Virus record (IMG/VR): IMGVR_UViG_3300048835_000016
Location: 1 to 32,295 of that record
Length of the DNA: 32,295 bases
Origin: a virus
Direction: 5' to 3' (one strand)
Under the pieces are notes generated by a model that was given only the letters and a program-made list of their open reading frames with translations, was not told the origin of the DNA and made no database searches. Below are positions 1 to 6,558 of the stretch, piece by piece. Within the stretch, counting starts at the first letter, position 1, and each line of letters begins with the position of its first letter. The position numbers and the translations under genes were made by a program.

Positions 1-135
1 GCAATCTCCACAAAGATAGTTGTCGTTGGAGGCATAGAACCAAGTAGACCGGCACTGACATTGCGCCAAGCACTTGATCCCGTTGACATAGACGAACTCA
101 ACCGCATCACCACGTTCCCAGTCCTCCCTGCTCAT
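1..135 (-). CDS. Small Cys-containing hypothetical protein (partial, runs off the left edge)
   Basis: An open frame begins with ATG at 135 and is still open at base 1, giving the first 45 residues (MSREDWERGDAVEFVYVNGI at the start). A clear AAGGAG lies about 5 bases before the ATG. Four cysteines lie in a C-x3-C-x-C and terminal C-x2-C arrangement (KCLAQCQC, then CGDC), which suggests a small zinc-binding fold, but the protein is cut by the window edge so the fold cannot be judged. It overlaps the end of the next upstream gene by four bases (ATGA), consistent with one minus-strand operon. Function unknown. Confidence 0.65.
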   Translation of the reverse strand, partial: MSREDWERGDAVEFVYVNGIKCLAQCQCRSTWFYASNDNYLCGDC

Positions 136-359
136 GACGTTCTCCTTCTGTCGAAGTAGTCGGATGCGACTCCGCGCAGGACAACCGCGCTGCGGTACGT
201 GCTGTCCCGTATGTGCTCCAACGTGGACTCTGCTTCGGCCAGCCGCGCCACGAGTGCGTCATAGTCGGACGCCATCACGACGATATAGCAGGATGATTTG
301 AGGCAATGCGATTCGTAGTCATGGATATTTGATCGACTCACGCCGTAGTAATCAACCAC
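132..359 (-). CDS. Small coiled-coil hypothetical protein, paralogue A
   Basis: 75 residues if the GTG at 359 is used; that start has GGAGG six bases upstream and overlaps the upstream stop by 8 bases, which is why I prefer it. A later ATG at 275 would give 47 residues but has no Shine-Dalgarno. The core (ALVARLAEAESTLEHIRDST) resembles the coiled-coil core of the next two upstream genes (SRLAEADALLRETRE and SRLAEADVCLHSTR), so the three look like tandem duplicates. The N-terminal half has two cysteines. Function unknown; such short Ala/Glu/Arg-rich heptad proteins are common in phage accessory regions. Confidence 0.55.
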   Translation of the reverse strand: MVDYYGVSRSNIHDYESHCLKSSCYIVVMASDYDALVARLAEAESTLEHIRDSTYRSAVVLRGVASDYFDRRRTS

Positions 360-729
360 GCCTTTCCTCCCGCCCAAGGTGGGCGTCGATGCGGGCGAGG
401 AATTCGCTCCGCTCCTCCTGAAATCCGGCAATCGGCCTAGACCAGCAAGGCGCGTCGATTTCCTCCCGCGTCTCCCGCAGCAGCGCGTCCGCCTCGGCCA
501 GCCGCGAGCGCAGGCGCTCGTTGTCTCCGAGTAGCTGCTTATAGTCGTCTGACAACAGCACATAGTCCGTGCGCAGGGACTCGATCTCGGCGTCACGCCA
601 GTCCTTGAGCGGATACGACGCTGGTGCATTGTTGGGGTATGGAACTCCGCATAAGTGAACGGTCGCCGTGTCTGACGGATAGAGATACAGCCCGCACGAC
701 GGGCAGCGCGGAACGTCACCGGCACTCAT
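352..729 (-). CDS. Hypothetical protein with N-terminal CxxC and coiled coil, paralogue B
   Basis: 125 residues from ATG 729 (MSAGDVPRCPSCGLYLYPSD). The start was chosen because it overlaps the upstream stop by only 14 bases; a longer frame to 774 would run deep into the upstream gene. A CPSC pair with a further Cys around residue 26 suggests a small zinc knuckle. The middle (DAEIESLR, then NERLRSRLAEADALLRETRE) is a predicted coiled coil that matches the upstream neighbour closely, including the phrase AEIESLR. It ends EFLARIDAHLGREERRG; the neighbour ends NIDAFLAREQSHECR, another shared pattern. Function unknown. Confidence 0.6.
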   Translation of the reverse strand: MSAGDVPRCPSCGLYLYPSDTATVHLCGVPYPNNAPASYPLKDWRDAEIESLRTDYVLLSDDYKQLLGDNERLRSRLAEADALLRETREEIDAPCWSRPIAGFQEERSEFLARIDAHLGREERRG

Positions 730-1039
730 GGCTCTGCTCCCGCGCAAGGAAGGCGTCGATGTTGGAAATCGCACGCATTACTGCACACGACTCTGCGTGT
801 GGCCTGTAGTCTCTTACGTGACAGCACGATCTAACTCCGAACTCCGCGCCTTCTTCAAAGTCACTATGCTCAGCGACTTCGATGAGCGTCACCCTTGTGC
901 TGTGCAGGCACACATCGGCCTCGGCCAGCCGCGAGCGCAGACTCTCGATCTCAGCCTCGCGTGCCTCGTAGACCAGCGAGCACACGTCCCACTGGTGGGC
1001 GTCCAGCCCCAGTTCCTTGAACAGTTCGTGCTTGCTCAT
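716..1039 (-). CDS. Small coiled-coil hypothetical protein, paralogue C
   Basis: 107 residues beginning MSKHELFKELGLDAHQWDVC. Start ATG 1039 shares ATGA with the stop of the ATP-grasp gene, and a G-rich stretch (GGGGGTGG) lies upstream, so translation is probably coupled. It contains the coiled-coil segment EAEIESLRSRLAEAD that is repeated in the next gene downstream, then a Cys/His-containing part (CCHV, HAESC) and the closing helix ISNIDAFLARE. Relationship to its two downstream neighbours is seen directly in the sequence; the role is not known. Confidence 0.65.
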   Translation of the reverse strand: MSKHELFKELGLDAHQWDVCSLVYEAREAEIESLRSRLAEADVCLHSTRVTLIEVAEHSDFEEGAEFGVRSCCHVRDYRPHAESCAVMRAISNIDAFLAREQSHECR

Positions 1040-1818
1040 ACCGCCACCCCCAGCTTCTCACGGAAGCGTTCCACGTAGAAGTCCAGCGTAGACCCCTCGA
1101 TGCCCGGTGCCGTGTTGACCTCCAGAACCCGAGCCTCCCCTGCGTTGTTGCACATGAGATCCACCGCAGCGAAGTCCAATCCGAGCGCAGCTACCGCAGA
1201 GCAAGCCGTTGAAGTCACAGAATTGGGAGCCTCAATCTCCCGTGTGCAGTACACGTAGCCGTTGCGGTGGTTACGCACAGCGTTAGGCTCCGCTCCGTTG
1301 CGCCGCCGCTTCTTCTGCGCCAGATGGTACGGGCCGAACACGTGGACCCGGTACTCATGCTCGGCACGGAACCGCTTGGTGTACAGCGGGGCATCCGGCA
1401 TATCGTCCTCCCCGATGGGCACGGCAGACTCGGGATCTACGATCTCGATTCCGCTGCCTCCCTGCCCCGTGGTAGAGTGGCGAGCGAACACCGTGTGTCC
1501 GCCCTGCGCCCACGCAAAGGCGAGCGCCCTGTCGGTCGTCCACTCCACCGTCGGCACCCGTGCCTCGGTCAGCGCCTTGAAGCAGGCCAGCTTGTCACGG
1601 GCCACAGCCACCCGGTCGAAACCGTTGAGCACGTTCACGAACCCACGCAGGGGCCTGCCCATCCCGTTGTGCCTGCCCCAGTTGATGAGCACGTCCCCGT
1701 CCCGTGACAGGAAGCGGCTGGTCCCATCCAGCTTGATGCGCTTGACGCGCAGGGCACGGGACAGCAGCTTGGCCGAGTTGCTCGGGCCGTAAGGAATGAT
1801 TCTGATACGTCTACGCAT
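1036..1818 (-). CDS. ATP-grasp family carboxylate-amine ligase
   Basis: 260 residues. ATG 1818 has AGGAG six bases upstream; the frame can be extended to 1836, but that would place the start inside the palindrome 1832-1845. Residues 111-126 hold the Gly-rich nucleotide loop (RHSTTGQGGSGIEIV). EHEYRVHVFG at about 154-162, D220 in AAVDLM and E233/N235 in VLEVNTAPG form the Mg-ATP site typical of ATP-grasp ligases of the RimK/D-Ala-D-Ala ligase type. Such enzymes activate a carboxylate as acyl phosphate and join it to an amine. It lies directly downstream of a glutamine amidotransferase, and amidoligases follow, so it probably takes part in the same amide- or peptide-forming pathway. The substrate cannot be read from the sequence. 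Confidence 0.85.
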   Translation of the reverse strand: MRRRIRIIPYGPSNSAKLLSRALRVKRIKLDGTSRFLSRDGDVLINWGRHNGMGRPLRGFVNVLNGFDRVAVARDKLACFKALTEARVPTVEWTTDRALAFAWAQGGHTVFARHSTTGQGGSGIEIVDPESAVPIGEDDMPDAPLYTKRFRAEHEYRVHVFGPYHLAQKKRRRNGAEPNAVRNHRNGYVYCTREIEAPNSVTSTACSAVAALGLDFAAVDLMCNNAGEARVLEVNTAPGIEGSTLDFYVERFREKLGVAV

Positions 1819-1831
1819 AGTCCTCTCCTGT

Positions 1832-1845
1832 GTCATACGTATGAC
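1832..1845. promoter_or_regulatory. Palindrome GTCATACGTATGAC before the ATP-grasp gene
   Basis: Exact copy (TGTCATACGTATGACA extended) between the TAA stop of the amidotransferase gene and AGGAG, 13 bases before ATG 1818. Confidence 0.75.
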
Positions 1846-1848
1846 AGG

Positions 1849-3261
1849 TTAGTGCAGGCCAACGGCCAACTTCTGGTTGTCGTCAAAGCATCCGGGGCAG
1901 ATGCACCGGCTGCCGTTGTTCACCCACCCGCAGATCTCTGCCTCGTCCGCCATCAGGCGGTCGCCGCATTGGTAGCACCCGTCAGCCGTGGCCTTGATCC
2001 ACTCGTCGACCGGCACCCACTCCCCGTGTGCGGCAGGCACGTACTCTCCGCCCTTCAACCCGCCCCTGCGGTCAAGGGACGACACGTTCGCAGTACCAGA
2101 GTAATACGTCCGGTTCACCAGACGAGCCACGATCATCGGGTCCGCCCCCTTGTCCAGCCCACGCACGGCCACGGGCCGCACCGTCCACCGCTCCGCGTTG
2201 TCCTTGCAGTTCTCGACCGCCGAGTACAGGCAGTGCATCACCACAGCAGGGAGCAGCATACCGCCGTCCGGGTGGATGATGTTGCCCGACACGAGGGCTG
2301 TCGGCAGGCCAGCCACCGGGGTGACGAGGGACGGTACGAACAGGCAGTCCGTCTCGGCGTCAAGGTCATGCTCCAGCAGCATCAACTCACTTTCTTCGGG
2401 GACCTTTGTAGGGGCGGCGCTGCCCGACCACGGCGGCAGCGGGTTGCTTCTCCGGGGTGCGCTCCCCTGAGAGCCACCGCCGTACCATCCCGCCGAGCGA
2501 CGGCTGCTGTAGGACGGCACGTACAAAGGGACCGACTGTACCTCGGGGACGGTACTACCGGGGCGGAAGGTCAGCAACTCTCCCGGCTTGGGGTACGCAA
2601 TGGTCCCGCCGTGGAAGTTGTTGCGCTTAGCCAGCCAATGCAGCATCTCCGCCTCGCTCGCCAGTAGCACCGTGTCCTCGCACTCGGCGAAGTACATATG
2701 CAGGGGGCGCTTGTCATTGCGGATCACACGCACAGCGTTGTCCCGAGCGTCATGCCAGATCAGGGTGAACGCCCCGTCCAGCAGCTTGATGACCTCGGCA
2801 GGGTCGGTAGCCTCGGCCAGATTGTGCGCGATGGCGTGGCTGTCCACTTCCACCCCCTCGCCCTTCAACTCCCACAGGGACTTGCCCAAGTCGTAGGTGC
2901 TGTTGAGCGTGCCGTTGTGGACCAGCGTGATCGGCCCCTCTTGGAACGGGTGCGCGTTGTCCACGCTGACTGTGCCCACCGTGGCCGAGCGGTTGTGCCC
3001 GATGACAGCCCGCAGGTCGCACGTGTTGGAGTATGTCATGCGGTCCTGATACTCCTTGCTGGCGACTAGCTCGTAGCCGTCGGCTGCGACCTTGAACCAG
3101 TCGGCAGCCTGACCGTCCTCCATCTTGTGCCCCACGGTGAAGATGCCCGTGCTGTCGTCACCGCGCACGGTGCCAGCAATGAGCGCGTTCTCCATGAACT
3201 TGCGGCGATCACCTGCGCCGCGCGCCTTCTCGTTGGTGATGAATCCTACTATTCCACACAT
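1849..3261 (-). CDS. Class II glutamine amidotransferase (Ntn hydrolase)
   Basis: 470 residues starting MCGIVGF, so after Met removal Cys2 is the catalytic N-terminal nucleophile. Other class II marks are VRGDDSTG around 32-39, IGHNRSATVG around 87-96, NAHPF at 102-106, VHNGTLN at 114-120 and DS at 140-141. The domain releases ammonia from glutamine. It is not glucosamine-6-phosphate synthase, glutamate synthase, PurF or asparagine synthetase: no partner synthase domain follows. Instead the C-terminal half is unfamiliar, with a Ser/Pro-rich linker at about 250-290 and four cysteines near the end (CYQCGD and CICPGC) that look like a zinc ribbon. AGGAG precedes the start, which shares one base with the upstream TGA. 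Ammonia probably goes to one of the neighbouring ligases. Confidence 0.9.
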   Translation of the reverse strand: MCGIVGFITNEKARGAGDRRKFMENALIAGTVRGDDSTGIFTVGHKMEDGQAADWFKVAADGYELVASKEYQDRMTYSNTCDLRAVIGHNRSATVGTVSVDNAHPFQEGPITLVHNGTLNSTYDLGKSLWELKGEGVEVDSHAIAHNLAEATDPAEVIKLLDGAFTLIWHDARDNAVRVIRNDKRPLHMYFAECEDTVLLASEAEMLHWLAKRNNFHGGTIAYPKPGELLTFRPGSTVPEVQSVPLYVPSYSSRRSAGWYGGGSQGSAPRRSNPLPPWSGSAAPTKVPEESELMLLEHDLDAETDCLFVPSLVTPVAGLPTALVSGNIIHPDGGMLLPAVVMHCLYSAVENCKDNAERWTVRPVAVRGLDKGADPMIVARLVNRTYYSGTANVSSLDRRGGLKGGEYVPAAHGEWVPVDEWIKATADGCYQCGDRLMADEAEICGWVNNGSRCICPGCFDDNQKLAVGLH

Positions 3262-4268
3262 CAGACTTCTCCTTCCTCGTCAGAGGCTTCGGGTTCTGGT
3301 TCGTCGTAAATCTCGTCGTCTTCGTCGTATTCCGGCAGTTCGTCCTCGTCCCCATCCTCGTTGTCCAGAGTGGCGAACCTCTGAGTGGGCAGCCACGATC
3401 CAAGGTCAGGGCCGGGCTCGACCCCCTCGCCCACATCGAACGCACACGGCACTCCCCACCCTGACTGTGCGTAGGTCACGGGCTGGAACAGCAGGGCTGT
3501 CTCGACCGCACCTAGATCGTGGAGCAGCGCCTCAAGTGCAGAGTCAGGCATATTGATCTGCTCGTACAGTTCCCCGAACAGCAGCTTGACTACTGCCGCA
3601 ACCCCTTCCTGTGCGTACAGTTCGATGGGGTCGGGCAGCGTGTAGGCGTTAGCTGTCATACGTATGACACGGACCCACGCTTCCAACTGCTCCGGGGTGT
3701 CGAACGTCCGAGCGTGCCGGAACTCCAGCGTACCGAACGTGCGCAGCGGACCAGCGAACAGTCCGCTGTACTTGCACGACTGGCGCAACGAGAACATGTC
3801 CCCAGAACGTAGCGCCCTGCTCACCAGCGCCGCCTCGTCGGGTGCCCTGTACCACGGCACGCAGAAGATGTTTTCCTCGCGCTCCGTGCCAGCCCACAGG
3901 AACACCAGCGGCTCGACCATAGCGTAGTACGTACAGATCCGCGCCACTTCATCGAAGGTACGCCCGAGCATATTGGCGTGGACGTGGATGCCCGTCCGTT
4001 CCGACGGCTCCCAATGCTTGCGCGTCTTGCCGTACAGGTAGTGAACGGCAGTCGCCACGTCGTCGGGTGGCAGGAACTTAGACACGAACTCAGCGCCAGA
4101 GTTCCGCAACGAGCCGTCGTCCTTGATGTGCCAGTACTTGGTCATCTTGTTCGCCAGTTCCAGTCTGGTACCCAAGTCGAACCTCTCGACCTCGACCTCG
4201 ATGCCGTAGCCCTCGGTCGTGGGCGAGTTGAACTCGTTGGCCGAGTAGTCAGCGACGATAGGGGTCAT
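3261..4268 (-). CDS. Amidoligase-family COOH-NH2 ligase (glutamine-synthetase-like fold)
   Basis: 335 residues from ATG 4268, which overlaps the upstream stop as ATGA and has GGTGG upstream. Motifs fit the Amidoligase_2 family: GIEVEVERF (22-30) with paired metal-binding Glu, KDDGSLRNSGAEFVS (49-63), RTGIHVHANM (91-100) and LEFRH (181-185). These are the ATP/metal-binding residues of the glutamine-synthetase-like fold, predicted to form amide bonds between carboxyl and amino groups. The last 35 residues are extremely acidic (repeated D/E with Pro and Tyr) and may be a tail for partner binding or itself a substrate; that is a guess. One copy of the 14-bp palindrome lies inside the gene and is read as VIRMT at residues 201-205. 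Confidence 0.87.
   Translation of the reverse strand: MTPIVADYSANEFNSPTTEGYGIEVEVERFDLGTRLELANKMTKYWHIKDDGSLRNSGAEFVSKFLPPDDVATAVHYLYGKTRKHWEPSERTGIHVHANMLGRTFDEVARICTYYAMVEPLVFLWAGTEREENIFCVPWYRAPDEAALVSRALRSGDMFSLRQSCKYSGLFAGPLRTFGTLEFRHARTFDTPEQLEAWVRVIRMTANAYTLPDPIELYAQEGVAAVVKLLFGELYEQINMPDSALEALLHDLGAVETALLFQPVTYAQSGWGVPCAFDVGEGVEPGPDLGSWLPTQRFATLDNEDGDEDELPEYDEDDEIYDEPEPEASDEEGEV
3655..3668. promoter_or_regulatory. Palindrome GTCATACGTATGAC inside the amidoligase gene
   Basis: Exact copy entirely within coding sequence, about 390 bases before the next start codon. It cannot serve a start-adjacent role, so it argues for a DNA-level function such as a roadblock for transcription. Confidence 0.7.
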
Positions 4269-4930
4269 AGTTCCACCGTCCATTGCACTCTCCCATTCAG
4301 CGCCCGGTTGATGAGGCGACACGTCGTCGTGTCAGCGATAGGCTCCAGCAGCCCGCCGCTTTGAGTGGCAGCGACCTGCCCTCGGTAGTAGATCATGCGC
4401 TTACCCACTTGGTCCTGCGCCACGATGATGCGCCGATTGATGGCGATACTGAGCCATCCCTCAGCGAGCAGAGCAAGCGCCTCGTCCACGTTCGGCGGGT
4501 ACCACGGAGCCCACAGATGGGGCACGGTATGCGCCGACAGGTTCTTGACCTGAGCGTACGCCAGAGAGCCACGCACCTTCCGCACCTCCCACCCACGAGG
4601 CACGACCACCTTCACCTGACGCCCGTTCAGCGTGCGCCGGTACTGCCGAGCCGGGATGCGCTCGACGCTGATCGCTACCTTGTGAGTCGGGATGTTGATG
4701 CTCCCGCAGATGGGCCACCACCCTGCGATCCGGGAGACAGGGCAAGTCGTCCGTTCCTCAAAGCGACTGCTCGCCTTGCGGATACGAGCGTATCGCTCGC
4801 TCCCGTCGTCGTCCACGAGGCGGTCGTAGATGGCAGGCTCGTAGCCCCCGCCTGTATCCACGATGCAATAGCCCCCGCCTAACCATTGGGCTAGGTCGTC
4901 AGCCGATATGCCTTCCGGCAACTCAATCAT
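4265..4930 (-). CDS. Conserved-looking hypothetical protein of the amidoligase block
   Basis: 221 residues starting MIELPEGISADDLAQWLGGG. Strong GGAGGG six bases before ATG 4930, and ATGA overlap with the upstream stop. I do not recognise a family. It is a mixed, mostly soluble sequence with Trp/Pro-rich segments (AGWWPICGS, HLWAPWYPPN) and no signal peptide or membrane segment. A degenerate palindrome (GTTGTACGTATGAC) lies 16 bases before the start, the same arrangement as at other genes of this arm. Wedged between the amidoligase and the cyclotransferase genes, it is probably a component of the same pathway, either an accessory subunit or the substrate-carrying protein. Confidence 0.75.
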   Translation of the reverse strand: MIELPEGISADDLAQWLGGGYCIVDTGGGYEPAIYDRLVDDDGSERYARIRKASSRFEERTTCPVSRIAGWWPICGSINIPTHKVAISVERIPARQYRRTLNGRQVKVVVPRGWEVRKVRGSLAYAQVKNLSAHTVPHLWAPWYPPNVDEALALLAEGWLSIAINRRIIVAQDQVGKRMIYYRGQVAATQSGGLLEPIADTTTCRLINRALNGRVQWTVEL

Positions 4931-5265
4931 TTTGCACCCTCCATTTGTTGTACGTATGACACGGACGCGACGTTGACGGGCACCAGTACGAACGCAGCAA
5001 GGGCACGCGCCTCTGCTGGCGTCACCTTGCGCTTGGGCGGCTCCGGTGTGGGAGGCGGGATCGCCGTGCCACTCTCCGGGTACTTCATCTGCACGTGAAC
5101 GGACTCGACCGGATCACCTTCCAGCGCCACCATCTGCAACGCACGCCGCTCCGCTTCCTCCGCACTCAGGCACAGGAACTCGCACATGTACGTGCTGGCG
5201 TTCTCGCCTGAGGTAGTCACCTTCACGGTGTACCACTTCAGGCCGAGTTGGTTAGGCGTTTGCAC
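4927..5265 (-). CDS. Small hypothetical protein with proline-rich middle
   Basis: 112 residues from GTG 5265, preceded by GGGAG seven bases upstream and overlapping the upstream gene by 14 bases. An ATG at 5286 would give 119 residues but has no ribosome site. The first part (LGLKWYTVKVTTSGENASTYMCEFLCLSAEEAERRALQMV) looks like a small alpha/beta domain; a Pro-rich linker (AIPPPTPEPPKRK) follows, then a helix (TPAEARALAAFVLVP). The palindrome copy at 4947-4960 is read within the last codons. Function unknown; position suggests a role in the amide-ligase pathway. Confidence 0.65.
   Translation of the reverse strand: MQTPNQLGLKWYTVKVTTSGENASTYMCEFLCLSAEEAERRALQMVALEGDPVESVHVQMKYPESGTAIPPPTPEPPKRKVTPAEARALAAFVLVPVNVASVSYVQQMEGAK
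4947..4960. promoter_or_regulatory. Degenerate palindrome GTTGTACGTATGAC
   Basis: Two changes in one half-site; the other half is intact. It lies 16 bases before ATG 4930 and directly upstream of GGAGGG, and is also read as codons near the end of the preceding gene, which may explain its drift. Confidence 0.6.
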
Positions 5266-5686
5266 GGACGAACTCCCGCTCGTCATCGGTCGGCAGCCAC
5301 ACCTGCGTGCCATGCACGTAGTCGACGGACGGCTTGACCGCGAGGTACGAGTGCGGCAGGAAGTACGCCCACGCTCCCTTCCACGGGGTCTGCACCTTGT
5401 GCCGACAGTAGTAGTCGGGGTGGCCCTCGATCATGTCCAGCATATCCAGCTGGCCCTTGCTGATCCGATAGACCTCACCGAGGATCAGCGTCTCGGTCTT
5501 GTCGGTCGGAGTGTGCACCAGTCCGGGGTAGTAGTGCAGGTCCAGCATCCTGTACTGCCCGCGCAGCACGCACCGCCCGAGCAGGTCTGCACCTGACAGC
5601 GCGGAGTGATTGCCGCGCCCCTGCTTGAGCGATCCGTACACGAACACACGGATGCCCTGCGAATCAACCTTCGTTTCATCAGCCAT
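5252..5686 (-). CDS. Gamma-glutamylcyclotransferase-like (AIG2/GGCT fold) protein
   Basis: 144 residues. VFVYGSLKQGRGNHSAL (14-30) holds the conserved YGSL substrate loop, and MLDMIEGHPDYYCR (82-95) carries the expected catalytic acid at E87. The family typically cleaves gamma-glutamyl-amines to release 5-oxoproline and the free amine. The length is normal for the family and the start (ATG 5686) overlaps the upstream TAA by one base with GGAG upstream. Placed between two carboxylate-amine ligases, it could trim or recycle a gamma-glutamyl-linked intermediate, or release a gamma-glutamyl protecting group. No signal peptide, so cytoplasmic. Confidence 0.87.
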   Translation of the reverse strand: MADETKVDSQGIRVFVYGSLKQGRGNHSALSGADLLGRCVLRGQYRMLDLHYYPGLVHTPTDKTETLILGEVYRISKGQLDMLDMIEGHPDYYCRHKVQTPWKGAWAYFLPHSYLAVKPSVDYVHGTQVWLPTDDEREFVRANA

Positions 5687-6528
5687 TAGAGAATCTCCAG
5701 TCCAAAGTCAGACACATACTCCCGCAACTGGTACGCAAGCGTACCGTCTGCGGTCCCAATCGCACGTCGCACGTCAGCCCACGGCATCTCGTTGTAGATG
5801 CGCCGCACTTCCTGCTCTCCACGCGCCAGCACGCCCATCGCACCGAACGCCATGCTCCCCACGTGCAGCGCCGAGCGCGTCGTCATGGTCCACGAGTTGC
5901 CGAGTGTGCGGTACTCGATCCCGTAGCGGGTAGGTCGGTAGCGTCCGGGGCTGCCGTAGAACTGCCGACGCTTGCCCTGATTGTCCATGTTGTGGACCAG
6001 AGCAGGCAGCCCGATCATCAGGTCGCAGATTGTGGCAGCCACGAAGTCGGGGCACTCCCACCCGAGGTATTCGCGGTAGCCCAAGTGGACGTGCCCACCT
6101 GCGAAGCGCCACGCTCCGCCCGGTTCCGTCAACTCGGACGGCTGGATGCGGGGCAGCGGAGCGCCCTGCTCGTAGGCGTTGAAGTCCGGGCTGCACCCGA
6201 ACATCTGCGCCTGAGGGTTGGCGAGGGCCGCCTCGTTGAAGAACACCGAGCAGTCCGGCCACGCCTGCACCCCCGGCACCGTCTGCCGCAGCTTGGCAAG
6301 CGCCAACTGCCTGCCTCGCACCACCACGTCCGCGAAAGAGTGCGGGTCGGACACGGGCGGCACGTTGTACTCCGCCATCACGTTGTCCTCTTGCACCGCG
6401 AACCCACTTCCGGCCCCGCCAACGGGGATCGGTTTGTCCTTCGTCCCACCGAGCAGCCCAACAATGGGCAGCACGCTGTTCCCATCACGAGTGATGAAGA
6501 ACTCAGGATCAGCGCCTATCGTGAACAT
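5686..6528 (-). CDS. Phage-type COOH-NH2 ligase (second amidoligase)
   Basis: 280 residues starting MFTIGADPEFFITRDG, with a strong AAGGAGA site before the ATG. Diagnostic pieces are GADPEF (5-10), MAEYNVPP (51-58), FAGGHVHLGY (142-151), RRQFYGSPGRYR (187-198) and YGIEYRTLGN (202-211). This order matches the phage COOH.NH2 ligase type 2 family (Pfam PF14395 as I recall it), a glutamine-synthetase-like fold distinct from the amidoligase at 3261-4268. Predicted role: ATP-dependent formation of an amide link. A full palindrome is centred in the gap just upstream of the ribosome site. Two different amidoligases in one operon imply at least two distinct bond-forming steps. Confidence 0.88.
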   Translation of the reverse strand: MFTIGADPEFFITRDGNSVLPIVGLLGGTKDKPIPVGGAGSGFAVQEDNVMAEYNVPPVSDPHSFADVVVRGRQLALAKLRQTVPGVQAWPDCSVFFNEAALANPQAQMFGCSPDFNAYEQGAPLPRIQPSELTEPGGAWRFAGGHVHLGYREYLGWECPDFVAATICDLMIGLPALVHNMDNQGKRRQFYGSPGRYRPTRYGIEYRTLGNSWTMTTRSALHVGSMAFGAMGVLARGEQEVRRIYNEMPWADVRRAIGTADGTLAYQLREYVSDFGLEIL

Positions 6529-6542
6529 CTGCCTTCTCCTTT

Positions 6543-6556
6543 GTCATACGTATGAC
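6543..6556. promoter_or_regulatory. Palindrome GTCATACGTATGAC before the second ligase gene
   Basis: Exact copy (TGTCATACGTATGACA extended) filling the gap between a TAA stop and the AAGGAGA site, 14 bases before ATG 6528. Confidence 0.75.
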
Positions 6557-6558
6557 AT

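Noticed and set aside
360-725. Upstream extension of the gene at 132-359 to base 725
   Set aside because: The extension overlays the gene at 352-729 in another frame and is Arg/Ser/Thr-rich; the GTG at 359 has the better ribosome site.
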